Below, in pieces: positions 11,042 to 24,476 of a DNA stretch of 64,000 nt; the first letter of the stretch is position 1; each line of letters starts with the position of its first letter. The notes under the pieces were generated by a model. That model was not told the origin of the DNA. It searched no databases and was given only the letters and a program-made list of their open reading frames with translations. The position numbers and the translations under genes are program-made. The stretch spans positions 806,001-870,000 of the forward strand of contig JAFCMP010000268.1 in assembly GCA_017506865.1 (NCBI GenBank), read 5' to 3'. The DNA is from Tribonema minus (Eukaryota; Sar; Xanthophyceae; Tribonematales; Tribonemataceae).

Positions 11042-14000
11042 CTACCACCTATCAAAAGTAACACTTCGAAGCAATGAAGATGAACCTAAGGGGGAAAAAT
11101 GGAAATACATACTTCTGAAGTATACCATCTGTTTTTTCATGCAAGGAACTCGCCTGCGCTGAAACATGTACTCGTCCAGGGCATCCGGAGGCGTCACGCC
11201 GGGCCTGCCCGACAAAAATCGGTAGACGGGCGGTGGCAACTCTGCCATGCTGCGGTCCACGCGTGTACTGGCGTGAACTGCCGCCGCCGCCGTCGCGAGA
11301 GTGCGTACGACAAACGTCCGCTGCAGGGAGTGTGAAGCAGCAAAATGCCGGTCAGCACTAAGGAAGACATCGCCAGTACATATGAGTCCGCAGCAGAGCT
11401 CCATGTGCTGATTAGATGCCTATCTGCACTGACTGTGAAACAGGTACATAATAGCCACATACAAAATAATTGCTCATTGGGTCTGTTTTCCCACTGCTGT
11501 CATGTCAACTGTTAGGAAGAAGACGAAGATTATGGGATGTAGACCTCTCTAAGGCGCAACCTGAGATCGGGAGCCTTTTCAAGCTGCATTTAAATGCCAG
11601 CGAGCCTTTTTGAGTTTGGCGCGTGAACTCTGAGCACAGTAATCTCTCTTCATCTGGTCCGTGCCGTGATTGAAGGCGCGTAGCCTTCCTGCTGCCATGC
11701 TGTGCACAGGGGGCCGCGTTTAGTTTTGAGATCGAAGGCAAGTCACCACGAGACGCAGAGTAACATGAAGTAATATGTGGCGCGACTGCTGCCGCTTGGA
11801 GAACGCCAAAAATCAAATTTTGCGCCACTCATGGTCGGTAAGCGTCTCTCTGTGCTGTCCAGAGCTGTCTTGCGCATTTACTGAACGATCAGCGGCATGA
11901 GTGCTGCGGCAAACTGCTTCAAGGATCGTGAAAACCATCAATTTTACTATAGCTGAGTACAGCAGATCATATATGCATCAGTGTGTCTCAAAATTGTTGT
12001 TATTTTGGCCTGCAATGGGTGCAGATATGTGGGAAAAGAGCCTGCAGCATGCTTACATCACTGTAGTATAGATTACTGCATGGTGAGGAAGTAAGAGACA
12101 TGCAAAACAAGCAAGAAGATGCTCTTCCAGGTTGCTGTGTGACTGTGTACTGCAAATGTGACGCACCTCTTGGTCAGTAAGCGCCTGTCCGGCGCGGCCG
12201 AAAGGCGCCTTGTGCGTCTCTTCAATGATCAGCCGCATGAGTGCTACGGCTGCAGGGCCTAGCCCAGCTCCTGACTCATCCACCACAGGGAAGCCCCATA
12301 CCATTATTCCCCTGTCGAGACATTTGCAAAAAGGGCAAGAGAGTCCGTGATGTTGCAGTATGGAGGTACACGGAGGCTCAGTGGAGAATCGCGGAGCGAT
12401 GAAGCAGAATGGTCCAGCTATCAGCAAAAAAAAGTGACTGGGAAACTTCAAGGCCCAATTTCAAGGTCCAATCTTGTCCCCTGGGACTCCCCCTCTACAT
12501 ACCCCCATAAAGGGTCAAATAGGGGGAAGGGGAGGGGCCCAGGGGACAAGGTACAAAGGTCACCATGACGCCACATGCATGAAACAAAAGTGAGGTCAAA
12601 AGGGCATTCTTATTTGTGATGTAGGAAACCCGCAAGGCTGTTGAAGTTGATTTGAGGACTGCTGTGCGCTGCGAGACGTCACTCTCTGCGGAGCGCCGGG
12701 CCTGTGGGTCTTCTGCACGAGCGCAAGAACATGACACGCCACGGCCTGGCGCTCGACTGCAATGCACGCGGTGTATCACAGCCACAATGCGCAGCATAGC
12801 ACGGCATGTCGGACGTCAGGCAGCAGAGCGTCAGGCAGCAGTGCTCCTCACCGCACTCTCCCTCCGCTCAAGTAGAAGACGACACCTTTGCCGATGGGCG
12901 GGGCAACGCCGCCCCCCGGGGCGCGGGTGGTGGCGCGCATGAGCGCTGCCTTTTGCTGAGCACTACTACTGTTGCTGCCTTGCTGCTGAGCAGAGCTGCT
13001 GTAGTTGTCCTCGTCCTCCGTGTCCTCCAGCGCTGTGCGCACGCTGTCGTGCGCCGCTGCCGCTGTGGCAGCAAGGACAGGAATGCAGTGACAGCAGCTG
13101 ACAGCTTTAACTTTGCCTTGTACTGGTGTTGCAGGTTCCAGTGACAGCAACATGAGTTAGGAATGACAACGAGACTGCTTTTTGTGTTTAAACAAGATTT
13201 TGCATGCGAGTCATGGTCTGAGTCAATCTCTGAGTCCTGCTCTGAGTCATGCGCACGCTTGAGCAGGCACACGTTTTGCGTGAGCATTCTCTTTGCAACA
13301 AGAGTGCGGCCGCAGCGGCATTGCCTTAGCGCCCACGCTGGCGTTATTGGTTGCTTCACAGTGCAGCAGCACTTCAAAGGTACTGCATCACCACTGACGC
13401 CAAGAGAGCGCCGCCACTCGTGCCACAACTCTGCAAGTCTCCTACACGAGACATGTACGTGGCTAACAAGTGTGAAACGGGTGTTGCGCATGCAGACGCA
13501 CGCAGCTTTACTGGAGCCCGCACGCTGAATGTGCAGCAGTCAGGTACGCAGTTCATACACGTACGCAACATGATCGCAGACGCTCTCACTTTTTGCAATG
13601 TAGGAGCACGGCCCTCGTGCATACACAGTTGCATTACTACGAGTTACCTCATGCCCTAGGCTACTCAAAATCTACATACAAAGTACATGGAAATAATTGG
13701 ATGTTGTGAAATGGTTTTGTCGCACACCTCCGAGCTCATTCAGACATGCATTTTGTACCAAAAAAACTGCATCTGCACACGTACCCGCGCGGCCCAGAGC
13801 AGCATTGCTCCACCAGTACCCATACGTGTCGTGCGCCGCCGTGCAGTCCCCCACGAAAGCCACGTGCACGCCCGCGCGCGGCGCGCGCCCGGCAAACAGT
13901 GGCGCGCTCTCGTGGCGCCACGTGGCACCCCCCTGAGCGCTGCCGCCGCTGCCGCTGCCGCTGCCGACACTTCTGCCGCTGCCGCCGCTGCTGCCGCTGC

Positions 14001-17000
14001 CGCTGTGCTGCGCGCTGAGGGCCATGTTGGCGCCGGCGATGGCGCCGGTGGTGTGAGCAAAGTCGGCGCCGCGCAGGTGCGCGGCGCGGCCCAGCCTGCG
14101 GTGCGGAGCGCTGACGGCGTCCCCTGCCGCGTAAACCTTTGTCGTGTACAGGTATAAGAGGCAGACACAAGGGGTATACAACTGGGTCAGTGCCCTCGTC
14201 ATGTTATGCGTGGTCACATTTTGAATTTGTTTCATTCGGTGCAAGTGCCAATACAAAGTCGGCGCCGCGCAGGTGCGCAGCGCGGCCAAGCCTGCGGCGC
14301 GGAGCGCTGACGGCATCCCCTGTCGCGTACAGCTGTGCAATGTAGAAGTACACATTTGACTTACATGACACCTGTATAACGCCAGACACAAAGGGCATAT
14401 AAATGGGTGGGCAGCGCACACCTGTGTGATGTACAGGTATAAGAGCCAGAAACGGAGAGTATGGACATGGGTGGGTCAGTCAGTGCCGTGGGTCAGTCAG
14501 TGCCCTCGTCATGTCATGCGCGTTCAAACCTTGAATGATTTAACTGCTTTTAGCAGTGCAAGTCCAAATGAAAGGCATAAGTAGCCTGGTGTAGTTTGAT
14601 GGCAGCGACCCTCACTAGCACGATCACCTGCATACTGTCTCAAGGGCTTGCCGTCATGTATCAGATCAATGGTTTGGTCAAGCTCGGCTGGACACTGCAG
14701 AAAAAGTGGTGCAGAAAGATGCAATTGCACCGCTATACGTCACAAGAGCACTATACATGAGGGATATGTTCATTTGTGGAGACTGCTGACGTGGAAACTG
14801 CTGATGCAGCAGGTGTATCAAAAGCAACATACCAGCAGGACTCAGCACTGGTCTTATTGCTCTGTAGTGTTGGTTGGTGCTTGTGCTGCATGTAGGTGTT
14901 GATGCTGGTGATAAGGTTCGTGTGGTGCCGTCAGTGAGTGCTGCTGAATTCCCCACAAACTTCAAGAGAGACACAATTGGTACTCTAAAGTCTGCTTGTT
15001 TGTGGACACTTGTGCAAATGGTAGACACCGCATGCCAGGTTGTTCCTTCGATCGGCAGGTATTGGTGGGTCCAAGGATGTTCAAGGCCTGTAGACTAATG
15101 ACAGAGGCACTCATATGGCACACATATCTCCCATCACCGTGGGCATGCCCCAGGCGCCCTCAAATTCCTCAAAGAACACCTTATCAGTGCTGCAGCAGAG
15201 TCTCGTGTTGTCAAGCATGCATTCCACTGGAGGTGTACTCATATACTTCTAGACTCAAGGTGCACCCGTGACTTGCTGCACATTCAGTGTTGTTGTGTCT
15301 TGTCCAAGACTCCAGCATCACTGCAATCAAAGCTTCCCTGCTGATGGAACCGCGCGACCGTTGCGTTGCGTTGCGGCCGCGGGCGTTGAGGTGGTTGCGC
15401 TGGTGCAATTTCGTGCGCCGCACCCGGGCTCGCCGCATGAGACGCATGTGCAGAGTACCAGCTCGGGCTCCACGCCGTAGTAGGTGCCCTCGCCGGCTCG
15501 GTGGAGGTCCAAACACTCGGCGTTGATCGCCTGCATAGTATGCGACGAGCACTCACATTGGAGCTGGCCATCATCTCCTGGTTGACGGTGAGGGTGCCGC
15601 AGGGGCCAACTTCAAGTCCCGCCTGGGGGTCCTCTGCCCAGCGCTCAACGCGCTTGTCGCCCCTGGCCACCACGAGCAGATCAGCGTTGAAGGCGCATGT
15701 GTCCAGCGGGTCGTGCAGCCTGTGAACACAGTGCAGGTGATGATGCTCAGCGTGATGACGCTCGGCATGGCTGGGGTAGGTATGTACCTTAGAAAGAGGG
15801 CGGCCGCGTCCGGTCACTGCATCAGTACGCTGATCCAATAGATTGCGAAATCGCTGTGCTCTAGGCGCAAAGTGATGCCGAGTTTGAGCGGCAACATGGT
15901 GGTCGGGCGAGTATGTACCACCATCGGAAGATGGTGGCCGCATACAGTCGCGCCGCGTCAGTGTGCCAATCCGAGAAATCGTTGTGCTCTACATAGATGT
16001 GAAAATTTTCATGATAGAGTGGCAGCGTGCCCAGCAGACGCAGACGCTCACAGCACACTGCAGCCACATACGACCGGAACCACACCGATGCTGTCAGTGC
16101 TGGCCAGACCACGTGCTTCGCTTCAACGCGCCAGCTCCCTGTTCTACCTTATCGTGGTGAGCGCCGTCAGCTTCACGGAGCACACTGCTGTTCTCGCGCA
16201 GTTTCCTACATGTGCAGACCGTGCGGCCCTTCAAGGGTACCCGCTGGGGCCCGCCGCTCGCTGGTTTCAAGGTCACTGTGAAACTCACGCGCAACCTCAC
16301 AGCCATGCCGCTGTGCGCTCACTGATTCAGCTCGCTAGCGCCGCAACCTGCGGTTGCGATATTGGGCAGCACCATCACCAAGCTCTCTCCGCGCTCGGAG
16401 TTCATTGGGCACCTACCTGCATGTGTAGACCCTGACGCCCTTTGAGGGTGCCCCCTGGGGCCCCCCGCTCGCGCTCTCGGGCGCGTACTCGCGGCCGGCG
16501 CTCACGTAGCGCAGCGCGCTGTGGCTCGTGACGTTGATGCCCAGGCGCCGCAGCCGTTTCACCAGGGCAGTGCTCAGCTGCGCACATCACGGGGTTGCGT
16601 GGGAAGATGTAGCGTTATGATGAGGCGTTTGTGTGCAGCCACCGCATTTATATACACACTCACAGAGGCAAGGGCCAGAGCCAAGGTGAGAAGGTTGAGT
16701 AAGAGGCGTTGGTGCCCAGAGGTGGTGTGCCCATCTCCAAAAGTTGGAGCCAGCGCTAGAGTTGCACTACAGTTAAGAAAGGTGAGGAAGCAAGTATAGC
16801 ACTCAACATCGAACTCCTGCTACTGTAGTACCCATTGTATCATGGCAGTGCACACTAGCGCAGGGCTCCGCTTCACGGGCCAGGGCCAAGGCTGGGGTTA
16901 GCAAATGTGGGGCAAGCAGGTTGCGAATCGCACTGGCCAGGTGCAACATGGGTCACAGCGCTGCCTAAACTTAAGCTTAGCGACAGTAGCGTTGCAGCGC

Positions 17001-20000
17001 AACTGTCTCAGCAGCTTCTCCGCAGCAGTGTCCAGACACTTGGGTTAGGCTTGCAGCAAGGATAAAGCATTTGCAGCGAGGGTCGACATGAGTCAGCACA
17101 CAAGCAGGGCTATTTTTATTCCGTGCTCCCGCAGCCAGCGATGGCTGCAGTTTGACTTGGGTACTGCGGTGCAGCCAAGGCAGAGCGGTGTTCGAATTTC
17201 CCAGCTTCTGAAAGAGTGAATCCAGGGGTTGATGAAAACATCAACTTCAACTTCAACTTGTGGCTCTCCCTCTTCTCTACGCAGGTTGGCGGTGTGTCGC
17301 GTGCCGTCAAGCTTGGCGCGCAACTCCTTGCAACAAGCAACTGCAGCAATGTTTCACCTGCGCCCAGTGCGCAAATGGGTTGCAGGTGTTGGCACAATGG
17401 ACAGTGCCATGCGGTGACGGTGCTGTTAAAAAGCCTGCATCGTTTGTAGAATCTTTTGGATTAAATGCTGGTCAAGTACCATCCAGTGAAAAGAAGTTGG
17501 CATTGCATCCTTTAAGCCCTACAGTAGGTTCGCGCAAGCACGGCCAGAGGCACAGAGTGTGCTGATCATACATGGCATGATAATACTCATGTACTCAACA
17601 GAACATGATGCTCACAAAGCATGATCATAGTCTTGTGCGCACATAGTGCGCAGTATGATTATTCGCATAGCATGATGTTACTCACATAGCGTGGCAGCAG
17701 GTTGTCCAGCGGCCCGTATCCTGCACAGACCATGCTGATCTGCCCTGTGTGATGCTGTGAGGGGGAGGGGGCAGGGGGGGGGGGAGCGCAGATAGTCACA
17801 TGATGGATCAAGCTTTAAAATTTCAACAAAAAAACTTGGAAGCACATGGTACTTGGTGGAAGTGGCTGTGAGGCTCGGTGTACACGGGACAGAAAAGTGC
17901 GCTTCGCCGATACGTTGCAGCATGCGGAGGCGATTAAAAAATTTGCTGGCGTGCTATCACAAGGCAATCCGCCAACAGCCGACAGTGCTCTCGTTATTTT
18001 GCGCTGTGCTTGATTTGCGTATGCGCACATCGTCTGTGCCTTGTCACTATGCGCAACAGCACCTGCGCGACAGAAGCGAGGTGTACAAAGCCGCATCAGA
18101 GCGGCTCACTGCAGGTGAAAATCGCTGCTACGAGACGCAGCAAACCACTACAGTGATAGGGTTTGAAATAGGGTTGAGGTTAGGGTTAGGAGTAGCGTGC
18201 CGTGGATGAATCCACGTGCGGTGGATGACCAGCATGTGCAGTCGGATGACCTTGGTAACTCCTGTCCTCACCGCGGGTGAATGCTCGCTGCGCGTGTCTA
18301 TGCTTCCTGCATACGCCACCAAGTGCTGAGTTCCGCAGCAGATACTTCAAAGAGCATGCTGAGCACTGAGGTAGCTCCTGACGAGCGGCGCAGCAGCTGA
18401 CTGCACATGCGGGGCAACCTGAACTTGCCTTTGACCCACTGCTGTCATCCGGTCCAGCAGCCTGCACTTGCATGGGGCGAGGCAGGATGTGGCAGCAGCG
18501 GCGGCAGCAGCAGCAGTAGCAGCAGCAGCAGCAACAGCAGCAACTGGAACATCAGCGCAAATCGTCATGGCAGTCACAATTCATGGCCAGTGTTCATCAC
18601 ACCATGAGCTGCTGGCCACCAAATTCATACCGATGGACTTGAACGTTACGAGCATAGCAGACCCTTACCCTCAATATGACCCTTAGCATCCTTCTGAAGT
18701 AGTTCTGCCTCGTGTAGCGGCTCGAGCCAACGATTGCCCAGTTCTACTGCATGCGTGCCGAGCAGTGATCCACGCCTGCATCATGCAGTGTTTGAAGATT
18801 GCCGTAACAAGCGTCACACACCCCTTCGCATCGTGGATGCGAAATTCAACTTCACCCCGCCAAAGGAAATGATCACCCTTTGCAGGATTTAATGAAGTCC
18901 TCCTGCCCGCTTCCCCAGAACTATGTGAAAAGCGTTCTGACGTACACTGCGTTTCGAAGCGGGCAGCGGGGAGGTTGAAACCTACTAGTTTTGAGACACA
19001 GCCTGCGCAGATTCACTTCCTCTTTTGTGCGGCTGGTGTGCAGCCTTCTCGGCTTTCTTGCAGCTTGGTGTACATGCAACAAAAGGGCGGCGCCACACCG
19101 TTGCAAGGCAGTTTGAGGGGAAACGCAGGCATTTAAAGATGCCGACTGCAATACTCACGCCTGCCGCTGAACATGACCAAACAGCTGCTAGTTTACCTAC
19201 AGCGCGTGGCACACTTGCCTGAAGTGGCAATCTTGAGCGGCTGACGACGGCAGAAGCTACGTCCGCGGACTGTTGACGATAACAATGGCAACTTCTATTT
19301 GCGCAAATCGCATGGCGCACCTGCCTCATACTGTTTCAAATCAATGTCACTTGGTTTGCATCTTGAACCGTTGAAGACGGCCTGAGAAACTTCAAATTGC
19401 ATTGAGCGAAGTGGCGCACCTGTCGCAAGTGGCACGCCAGCTCCAGCGCCTCCCACCCGCTGCCCAAGATGACGACGCTCCCCCCTTTGCGCACGCGCCA
19501 CATGGCAGCCTCACACGCTTCTGAGCCGTGCAACGGCAGCACGCTACCCGCCGCGGCGGGGTCCACGTAACCGTCGGGCAGCGGTTCCGGGGGCGCTCCT
19601 GTCGCCACGAGGCACCGCTCAAAGCCGATGACCTGTGTGCAGTCCACAACATGCGGTACATGGCAGTCAACGCCGAGTACTTTAATTGGCACTGATTTGA
19701 TACCAGAGTGGCGGCGTGTGTCAGCATCTTTGTATGGGTCATGATGGTCAGGGGGAGCGGAGCAGAAGCGCATCGGCAGCAGCTGCGACGGTGCGTCCCT
19801 GCAACGGTGCGCACAATGGTCTGCAGAACGGTCTGCAGAACGGTTCAGGAGTGGTGCTGAAGGCGAGCTGGTCGCCGCAAGGCGCTTCTGTACTTCCAAA
19901 GTTCCTCAGGTATACACTTTTGCAGGAATTCCGACGACAGCAACGTCTTGGCACATTCACCGCAGCAGCCCGCGTGTTGTGTGCGCGTGATCACTAGCGA

Positions 20001-23000
20001 CACGGAGGGGCAACGCGCACATGTACATGTACACCATGACGGATCCGGCCGGCTTCAAGTTCAACTTTTGACAGACAAACGCAATTCAGCAGTCACCGCA
20101 ACACCCACGTGCATGTTGCCTCAGAGGTCTTGTGTGATTGTTGTCGTCACATCTTGCCACTTGTGTAACTGCTTGAATTGCATCGTGAGTGCCAGCCAGG
20201 TTGAGTGTACCTGGAAACAGAAGGCGCACCACCATGTACTTCAGAACAACACCGCAGCATATTTCAGGAACATGCCTTAACCTCCGCCCTGAAACCACCT
20301 TTATCAGCAGCGTCATGTTATGTCATATGTGTCGTAATTGCCTGCTGATCATCACCAAGCAGCCACCATCAGTCCCCGCACCAGCGCATTCTGTGACAAG
20401 CGTTTCAGTGTCGCTTCATAACTAGCCACTGCGTAACGGTCTGCAACTGACCCCCCAAAAACGCGCGGTGCTCACCTGCTGATCATCACCAGCAGCCACT
20501 GTCACCGTCCCCACATCAGCGTATTTCAGGAGATCGTACTCACATGCGTGCTCGGTGCTGCTGTACGTGCGCGCTGGCACTCGCGTGACAGTCCAGCCCG
20601 AAACCATCTCTAGCAGCAGTGTCGTCTCCATACACGCCGTGGCCGCCTGCTGATCATCACCAGCAGCTGCTGTCACAGTCCGCGCATCAGCGCACTTTGT
20701 GAGAAGCCTTTCAGCGCTGATTGGTAAACTGTTCGTAATTGTCTGCTCAAAAGTACCCAAAGTACCCATAATGCACGCGGCGCTCACCTGCTGATCATCA
20801 CCAGCAGCTACCGTCACGGTCCCCCCATCAGCCTAATTAAAGCGATTGCCTCCACTCCCTACTGAAACCATCGTAATCAGCAGCAGAGTCATCTCCATAT
20901 GCGCCGTACTCACCTGCTGATCATTACCAGCAGCCACCGTCACGGTCCCCGCATCAGCGCATTCCGTGACAAACCTTTCAACGCGGCTCTGTAACTGCCT
21001 GTGACTGTTCGATAACAAAGTACCCCCTATCATGCACGCGACGCTCACCTGCTGATCATCACCAGCAGCCACACATCAGCATAGTTCAGCAGGAAAATGT
21101 CTTCACCCCCACCTGAAAACATCATCAGTAGAGTCATCTCCATATGCGTCGTGCTCACCTGCTGGGCATCAACAGCAGCCACATCAAGCGCCTTCCGTGG
21201 CAAACCTTTCAGCGCCTCCTTCTAACTGTCTGTAACTGTCAGATCAAAAGCACACCACCCCCCATAACACGCGCAGCGCTCACCTGCTGCTCATCACCAG
21301 CAGCCATCGTCACCGTCTCCACATCCGCACAATTCAGCAGGAAAATGTCTTCATCCCCACCCTGAAACCATATTCATCAGTAGAGTCGCCTCCATATGCG
21401 CCTTGCTCACCTGCTGAGCATCACCAGCAGCCACCATAACGGTCCCCGCGTCTGCATCCAGGCCGCGCACCGTCCCCTGCACAAACGCGACGCCCCCCCC
21501 TTCCGCGCGCCCGCCCCCCCTGCGCAGCGGCGCGTTGGGGTTACCTGGGGGGTGTTTCTCATCCACCACCAGCACGTCGGCGTGCGGATCGTGCCTGAGG
21601 ATGGCTGAGCGCCGATGCAGGAGATAGCGCAGTTCAACTTGAAGTGTTCACGTGCAGCGGATACATATATACTGAAGGCACTGGCAACGTTGAGTTTTGG
21701 ATGGTTCTATAGGAGGCATTTCATTTGCTGAGCGCCAATGCAGGAAGGAATGTACGTCAACTTGAAGTATGATGCACGTGCAGCGGGTGAACAGCCCACA
21801 TACTGAAGGCACTGGCATGCTGAGATTTGAATGGTTGGGTAGGAGGCGTGTCGTCTGCATGCTTGGAAAAAACATTTGTGCCTGCTGACCACAGGAAGAA
21901 TGTTGACGTTTGCACGCATGCACGCCATGGCAGTGAGCGGCAGGAGGGTCGCCAGCCAAGGCAAGTTGAATAAGGCCACGATCAGGCGCGCAGCCGTGAT
22001 GCATGATTGCTGAGCGCTGCGCAGGCAAGAGACTGGAGCGCCAACTAGGCTTGGCCTGAGCGCAGCGATCAATGCCAGTGGGGCCTGACGTTCTGTAACT
22101 CCTTGCGTGCGTGATGCCACGGCAGGTTGAACTGCTGCATTCAGTGCGCGTGTGGTGGCAGCAATCGAGTGCGCGGAAGTTGAACATCAGTTCCATCATT
22201 ACTGAAAAGAGTGGCCGGTGTGGTAAACTGCAGGTGAAGTAGAGCACACAAAACAAGTGTGCTTGGTGAACTGCATGGGCGCCAGTTGCTGCATGTCATG
22301 TGCCGCCTGAGACGCCTACTTGCATGGCGTAGGTGGCATAGCATGCCCCTGCCAATGCACCACATTTCCTGAGACACATGGCAGTGTGTGAATGCTTTGC
22401 TGTGGACAACACAATGGGGCAATTGACAAGGACCGCATCAGTGATGTAGCCACCCTACTGTAGCCAATCAACAAGCTTCGCTCAAGGAGCACCCAATTAC
22501 TGCTACTGCATCAATTTGTAACAGTTTGCAGTTTTGTGTATAGGATGCACAGGTGATACGTCCTTTACGTCCTTGACTCACCTATGTATGCTTGATCTTA
22601 CATTGGAGCCAATCAGAGCAAGCTGGTTGCTACAATACTGAGATTACCTGACTGAATGCTCATGCTTGGCAGCAGAAATGGCTGACATGATCTCCTTCCT
22701 CAGTGCCTGATCAAGGCCCATGAGTAAGAATGTACAGTCTCTCCTTCGAAGCTATCACCACAAGCATGAATTTCTACTTTGGGACTGTGTGTTGGGCTTT
22801 CACTCACCTGCCAAAGCAGCCCGGCCAGCAATTCCATAACCCAAAATGACGTGCTTGTGGCGTCTGTGCACCGTCGCAGCAGCTGTCGTCGCCCCATGAA
22901 AATTGTGCCTACTTACTGCACTGTCTAGTATCCTGACAGGCACGCCGTGGGCGCTATGAGGAGCATTGGTACCGAATCCTGCTGGTGCAGAGGTGGAACC

Positions 23001-23111
23001 TCGATTCCTATTCTTGTTTTCCCGATCCTGGCAGAGTGCACCAGTGGCTGCAGGAAATGCCGCAGCCACCAGGGCCCTGCACAGCACTGCCCTTCCTTGA
23101 TACCATGCCAT
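11042..23111 (-). CDS. AIF-like FAD/NAD(P)-dependent oxidoreductase (multi-exon)
   Basis: Apoptosis-inducing-factor-like flavoprotein, inferred to act in mitochondria. Exons placed (high to low): 22808-23111, 21411-21604, 19420-19632, [one not found], 16417-16577, 15557-15719, 13785-14136, 12852-13062, 12167-12311, 11042-11320. All junctions between these join in phase. Landmarks in order are: FAD-binding VILGYGIAG; the strand end VLVVDE; FERCLVATGAPP; the second Rossmann motif VVILGSGWEALE; the RLRRLGINV strand; VYAAGDAVSAPH (FAD-contacting GD); TGAIAGANMA; and the AIF-type C-terminus GKGVVFYLSGG, then GIMVWG across a junction. Low-complexity Ser/Gly and Ser/Gln inserts lie in exons 13785-14136 and 12852-13062. 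The start ATG (23111-23109) is chosen because it gives a basic, acid-free leader; the frame is open upstream without another obvious ATG. The exon between 19420 and 16577, expected to carry the strand after the NAD motif, was not found. The last exon's end is the first in-frame stop and is less sure. Confidence 0.8.
11824..11900 (-). repeat. Pseudo-exon copy of the AIF-like exon at 12167-12311
   Basis: The words TCGGTAAGCGTCTCTCTGTG and GATCAGCGGCATGAGTGCTG parallel TCAGTAAGCGCCTGTCCGGC and GATCAGCCGCATGAGTGCTA in the exon. The copy lies about 340 bases downstream in the direction of transcription, within the next intron. Confidence 0.8.
14248..14345 (-). repeat. Pseudo-exon copy of the AIF-like exon at 13785-14136 (acceptor side)
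   Basis: The first ~85 bases of the exon (AAGTCGGCGCCGCGCAGGTG through the GCGTA of VYAAGD) are repeated just upstream of its acceptor. The copy can still encode YATGDAVSAPRRRLGRAAHL. Here the duplicated edge is the acceptor side. Flanking words (ACAGGTATAAGAG, GGCACATAAATGGGT-like) are repeated again near 14400-14500. Confidence 0.85.
16204..16262 (-). repeat. Pseudo-exon copy of the AIF-like exon at 16417-16577
   Basis: The 3' end of the exon, with its donor region, recurs about 210 bases into the downstream intron: GCAGACCGTGCGGCCCTTCA here versus GTAGACCCTGACGCCCTTTG in the exon. It is diverged but clearly related, and shows the same exon-edge duplication as the exon 2 array. Confidence 0.8.
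18484..18545. repeat. CAG/GGC trinucleotide microsatellite
   Basis: An imperfect run of CAG, GGC and TAG triplets (GGCAGCAGCGGCGGCAGCAG and onward), in an intron of the AIF-like gene. It is probably non-coding and length-variable. Confidence 0.9.
20341..21410 (-). repeat. Tandem array of the AIF-like exon 2 donor edge
   Basis: Nine copies of the exon-2 end, including its splice donor (CAGCAG then GTGAGC on the minus strand), are seen on + as CCTGCTGATCATCACCAGC. They start at 20341, 20475, 20646, 20787, 20913, 21048, 21158, 21283 and 21410; the last is the real exon. Spacing is 110-171 bp. A second landmark (GAAACCAT...TCTCCATATGCG) recurs only about every 250-310 bp, so the array is built of two-part higher-order units. 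The copies lie entirely in intron 2 and most keep a GT donor. Confidence 0.93.
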
Positions 23112-23492
23112 GCAGCAGCACCAGCGTACACAGATCTCGAGTTGAGTCAGGAAAAAGGGCGGTTCCCGTGGACTGGGCCCGAGAACTGGCTTGCCGCAGT
23201 GCTCAGCACAGTTCCGTGCTCTGCACGACGCTGCACATGCTGTAGCGCTCAACTCAGTGCGGTGCCTGAAAACGCGCTGCAACAGCGGCGGCGGCGGCGC
23301 CTTGAAGCGCTGGAGACGCCCGGCTGCGCGACAGCTGGTGGCGCCGTCGCACGAGGCAGCTGGCGCGGTTATCGTTCAATGTACTTTTTATTAATTCTCG
23401 CTCAGGGCGCGAAAAAGCCCAGATGATTGGCATCTAGCTGTAAGGAATCTACATGTCGTATGACAGTCTGAAAGTGTCGCAACGACAACCAC

Positions 23493-24476
23493 TCAAACGC
23501 CGCCGCCGCCAAATGGCATCTTGGGGTCCTCCCCTACGTCCTCCTCCATGTGCCCCCCCCCCCTGGATTCTGCCATGTGTGTCATGACACGGCCAGAGTA
23601 CGCCATGTGGAGCGCTGCCGACAGTGCCGAGCGTAAGCGCGCCAGGGCGATGCCCTTGAGAGCTTTAGGGCGCGCTCCTCCGGGCACTGACATCTTGCTG
23701 GCATACTCCGTCGCCACAGCCTCCAGCAGCTTCCGCCCCTGCTCCCCGATGCTGCCAAATGACCCTGTTGCCAAAGTGGCAAGTTTGTAGCAATTCTGAT
23801 CATAATGACCAGAATAGTGGGTAGTCTTGGCGGCCTCTTGGTCGCGGCAGCATCGCTCGGGATCTGCTGCAGTCTTCGCCGCCCGCGACGCCACCTGTGC
23901 CTCGAAGCAGGTAACGTCCACCATGAGCGGTAGGTGGCGTGTCGGGTCGTCGTAGCCGGTCACCGGGAAGGCGTCGGCAGGCAGCACGATGTCCATCCTG
24001 CGACTCCCCGGCGGCCCGGCGGACCCCAGAAACGGCGTGTAGTCCTCGTCCACCAGTCCCGGTTTGAGGTATTGCCGCAGGATGCGCTGCGTGGCCCTCT
24101 TGACGCTATTGTGGACGATGGTGTCGTGCGCCTTGACGCATGGCGCTTGACACAGCCGTGCATGCAGGGTGCCGCCCGGCAACTTCCCGCACAGCTTGCA
24201 GCGTGCCGTCTGCTCCTCTACTCCGATGGCGCGTTTGACGGCCAGCTGTTGCTGCACGTAGGGATGCGGCAGCTGTGGCGATCGTCCGCATGAGGGGCAG
24301 GCGCGCCACCTCTGCTGCTGCTGCGCCTTGTAGCATTGCTGGTGTGGAACGCGCAGCGCCTGCATTGACGGCTGCCGCTGCTGCGTGCGCTGGTGCTGCA
24401 GCTGCGCCGCCTGCCGTTGCTGCTGCTGCCAGCGGTGTTGCTGCTGCCGCTGGTGTTGGTGCAGCACCTGCCGCAT
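23493..24476 (-). pseudogene. Element B: zinc knuckles and restriction-like endonuclease
   Basis: The first ~50 residues are Gln/His-rich, a shifted reading of the Ala repeats. From about 24310 the frame is meaningful: CPSCGRS, then CKLCGKLPGGTLHARLC (a CCHC knuckle, about 24210-24160), then a PD-(D/E)xK-like domain with RRMDIVLP (about 24003) and PLMVDVTCFEAQ (about 23925). A Lys follows in TKHYS-like context (AKTTHYSGHY), then FGSIGEQGRKLLE (about 23755). This is the same order as in element A and matches RLE-bearing LINEs. The stop is at 23493-23495. Confidence 0.8.

Noticed and set aside
17853..18209. Plus-strand frame with VLSLFCAVLDLRMR, loosely like the C-terminal part of a hAT transposase
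   Set aside because: One weak motif only, no other transposase feature and no terminal inverted repeats.
18367..18418. Candidate for the missing AIF-like exon (reads VAPHVQSAAAPLVRSYL)
   Set aside because: Position and strand are right, but its 52-base length breaks the phase between the flanking exons and its donor is poor; left out of the model.
20422..21072. Repeated DAGTVTVAAGDDQQ frames as a repeat protein
   Set aside because: These are copies of one exon's end lying in an intron, each broken by stops.
20341..21410. Regular repeats considered as a CRISPR-like array
   Set aside because: Units are 110-171 bp, diverged, derived from an exon edge, and in a eukaryotic intron; no cas genes.
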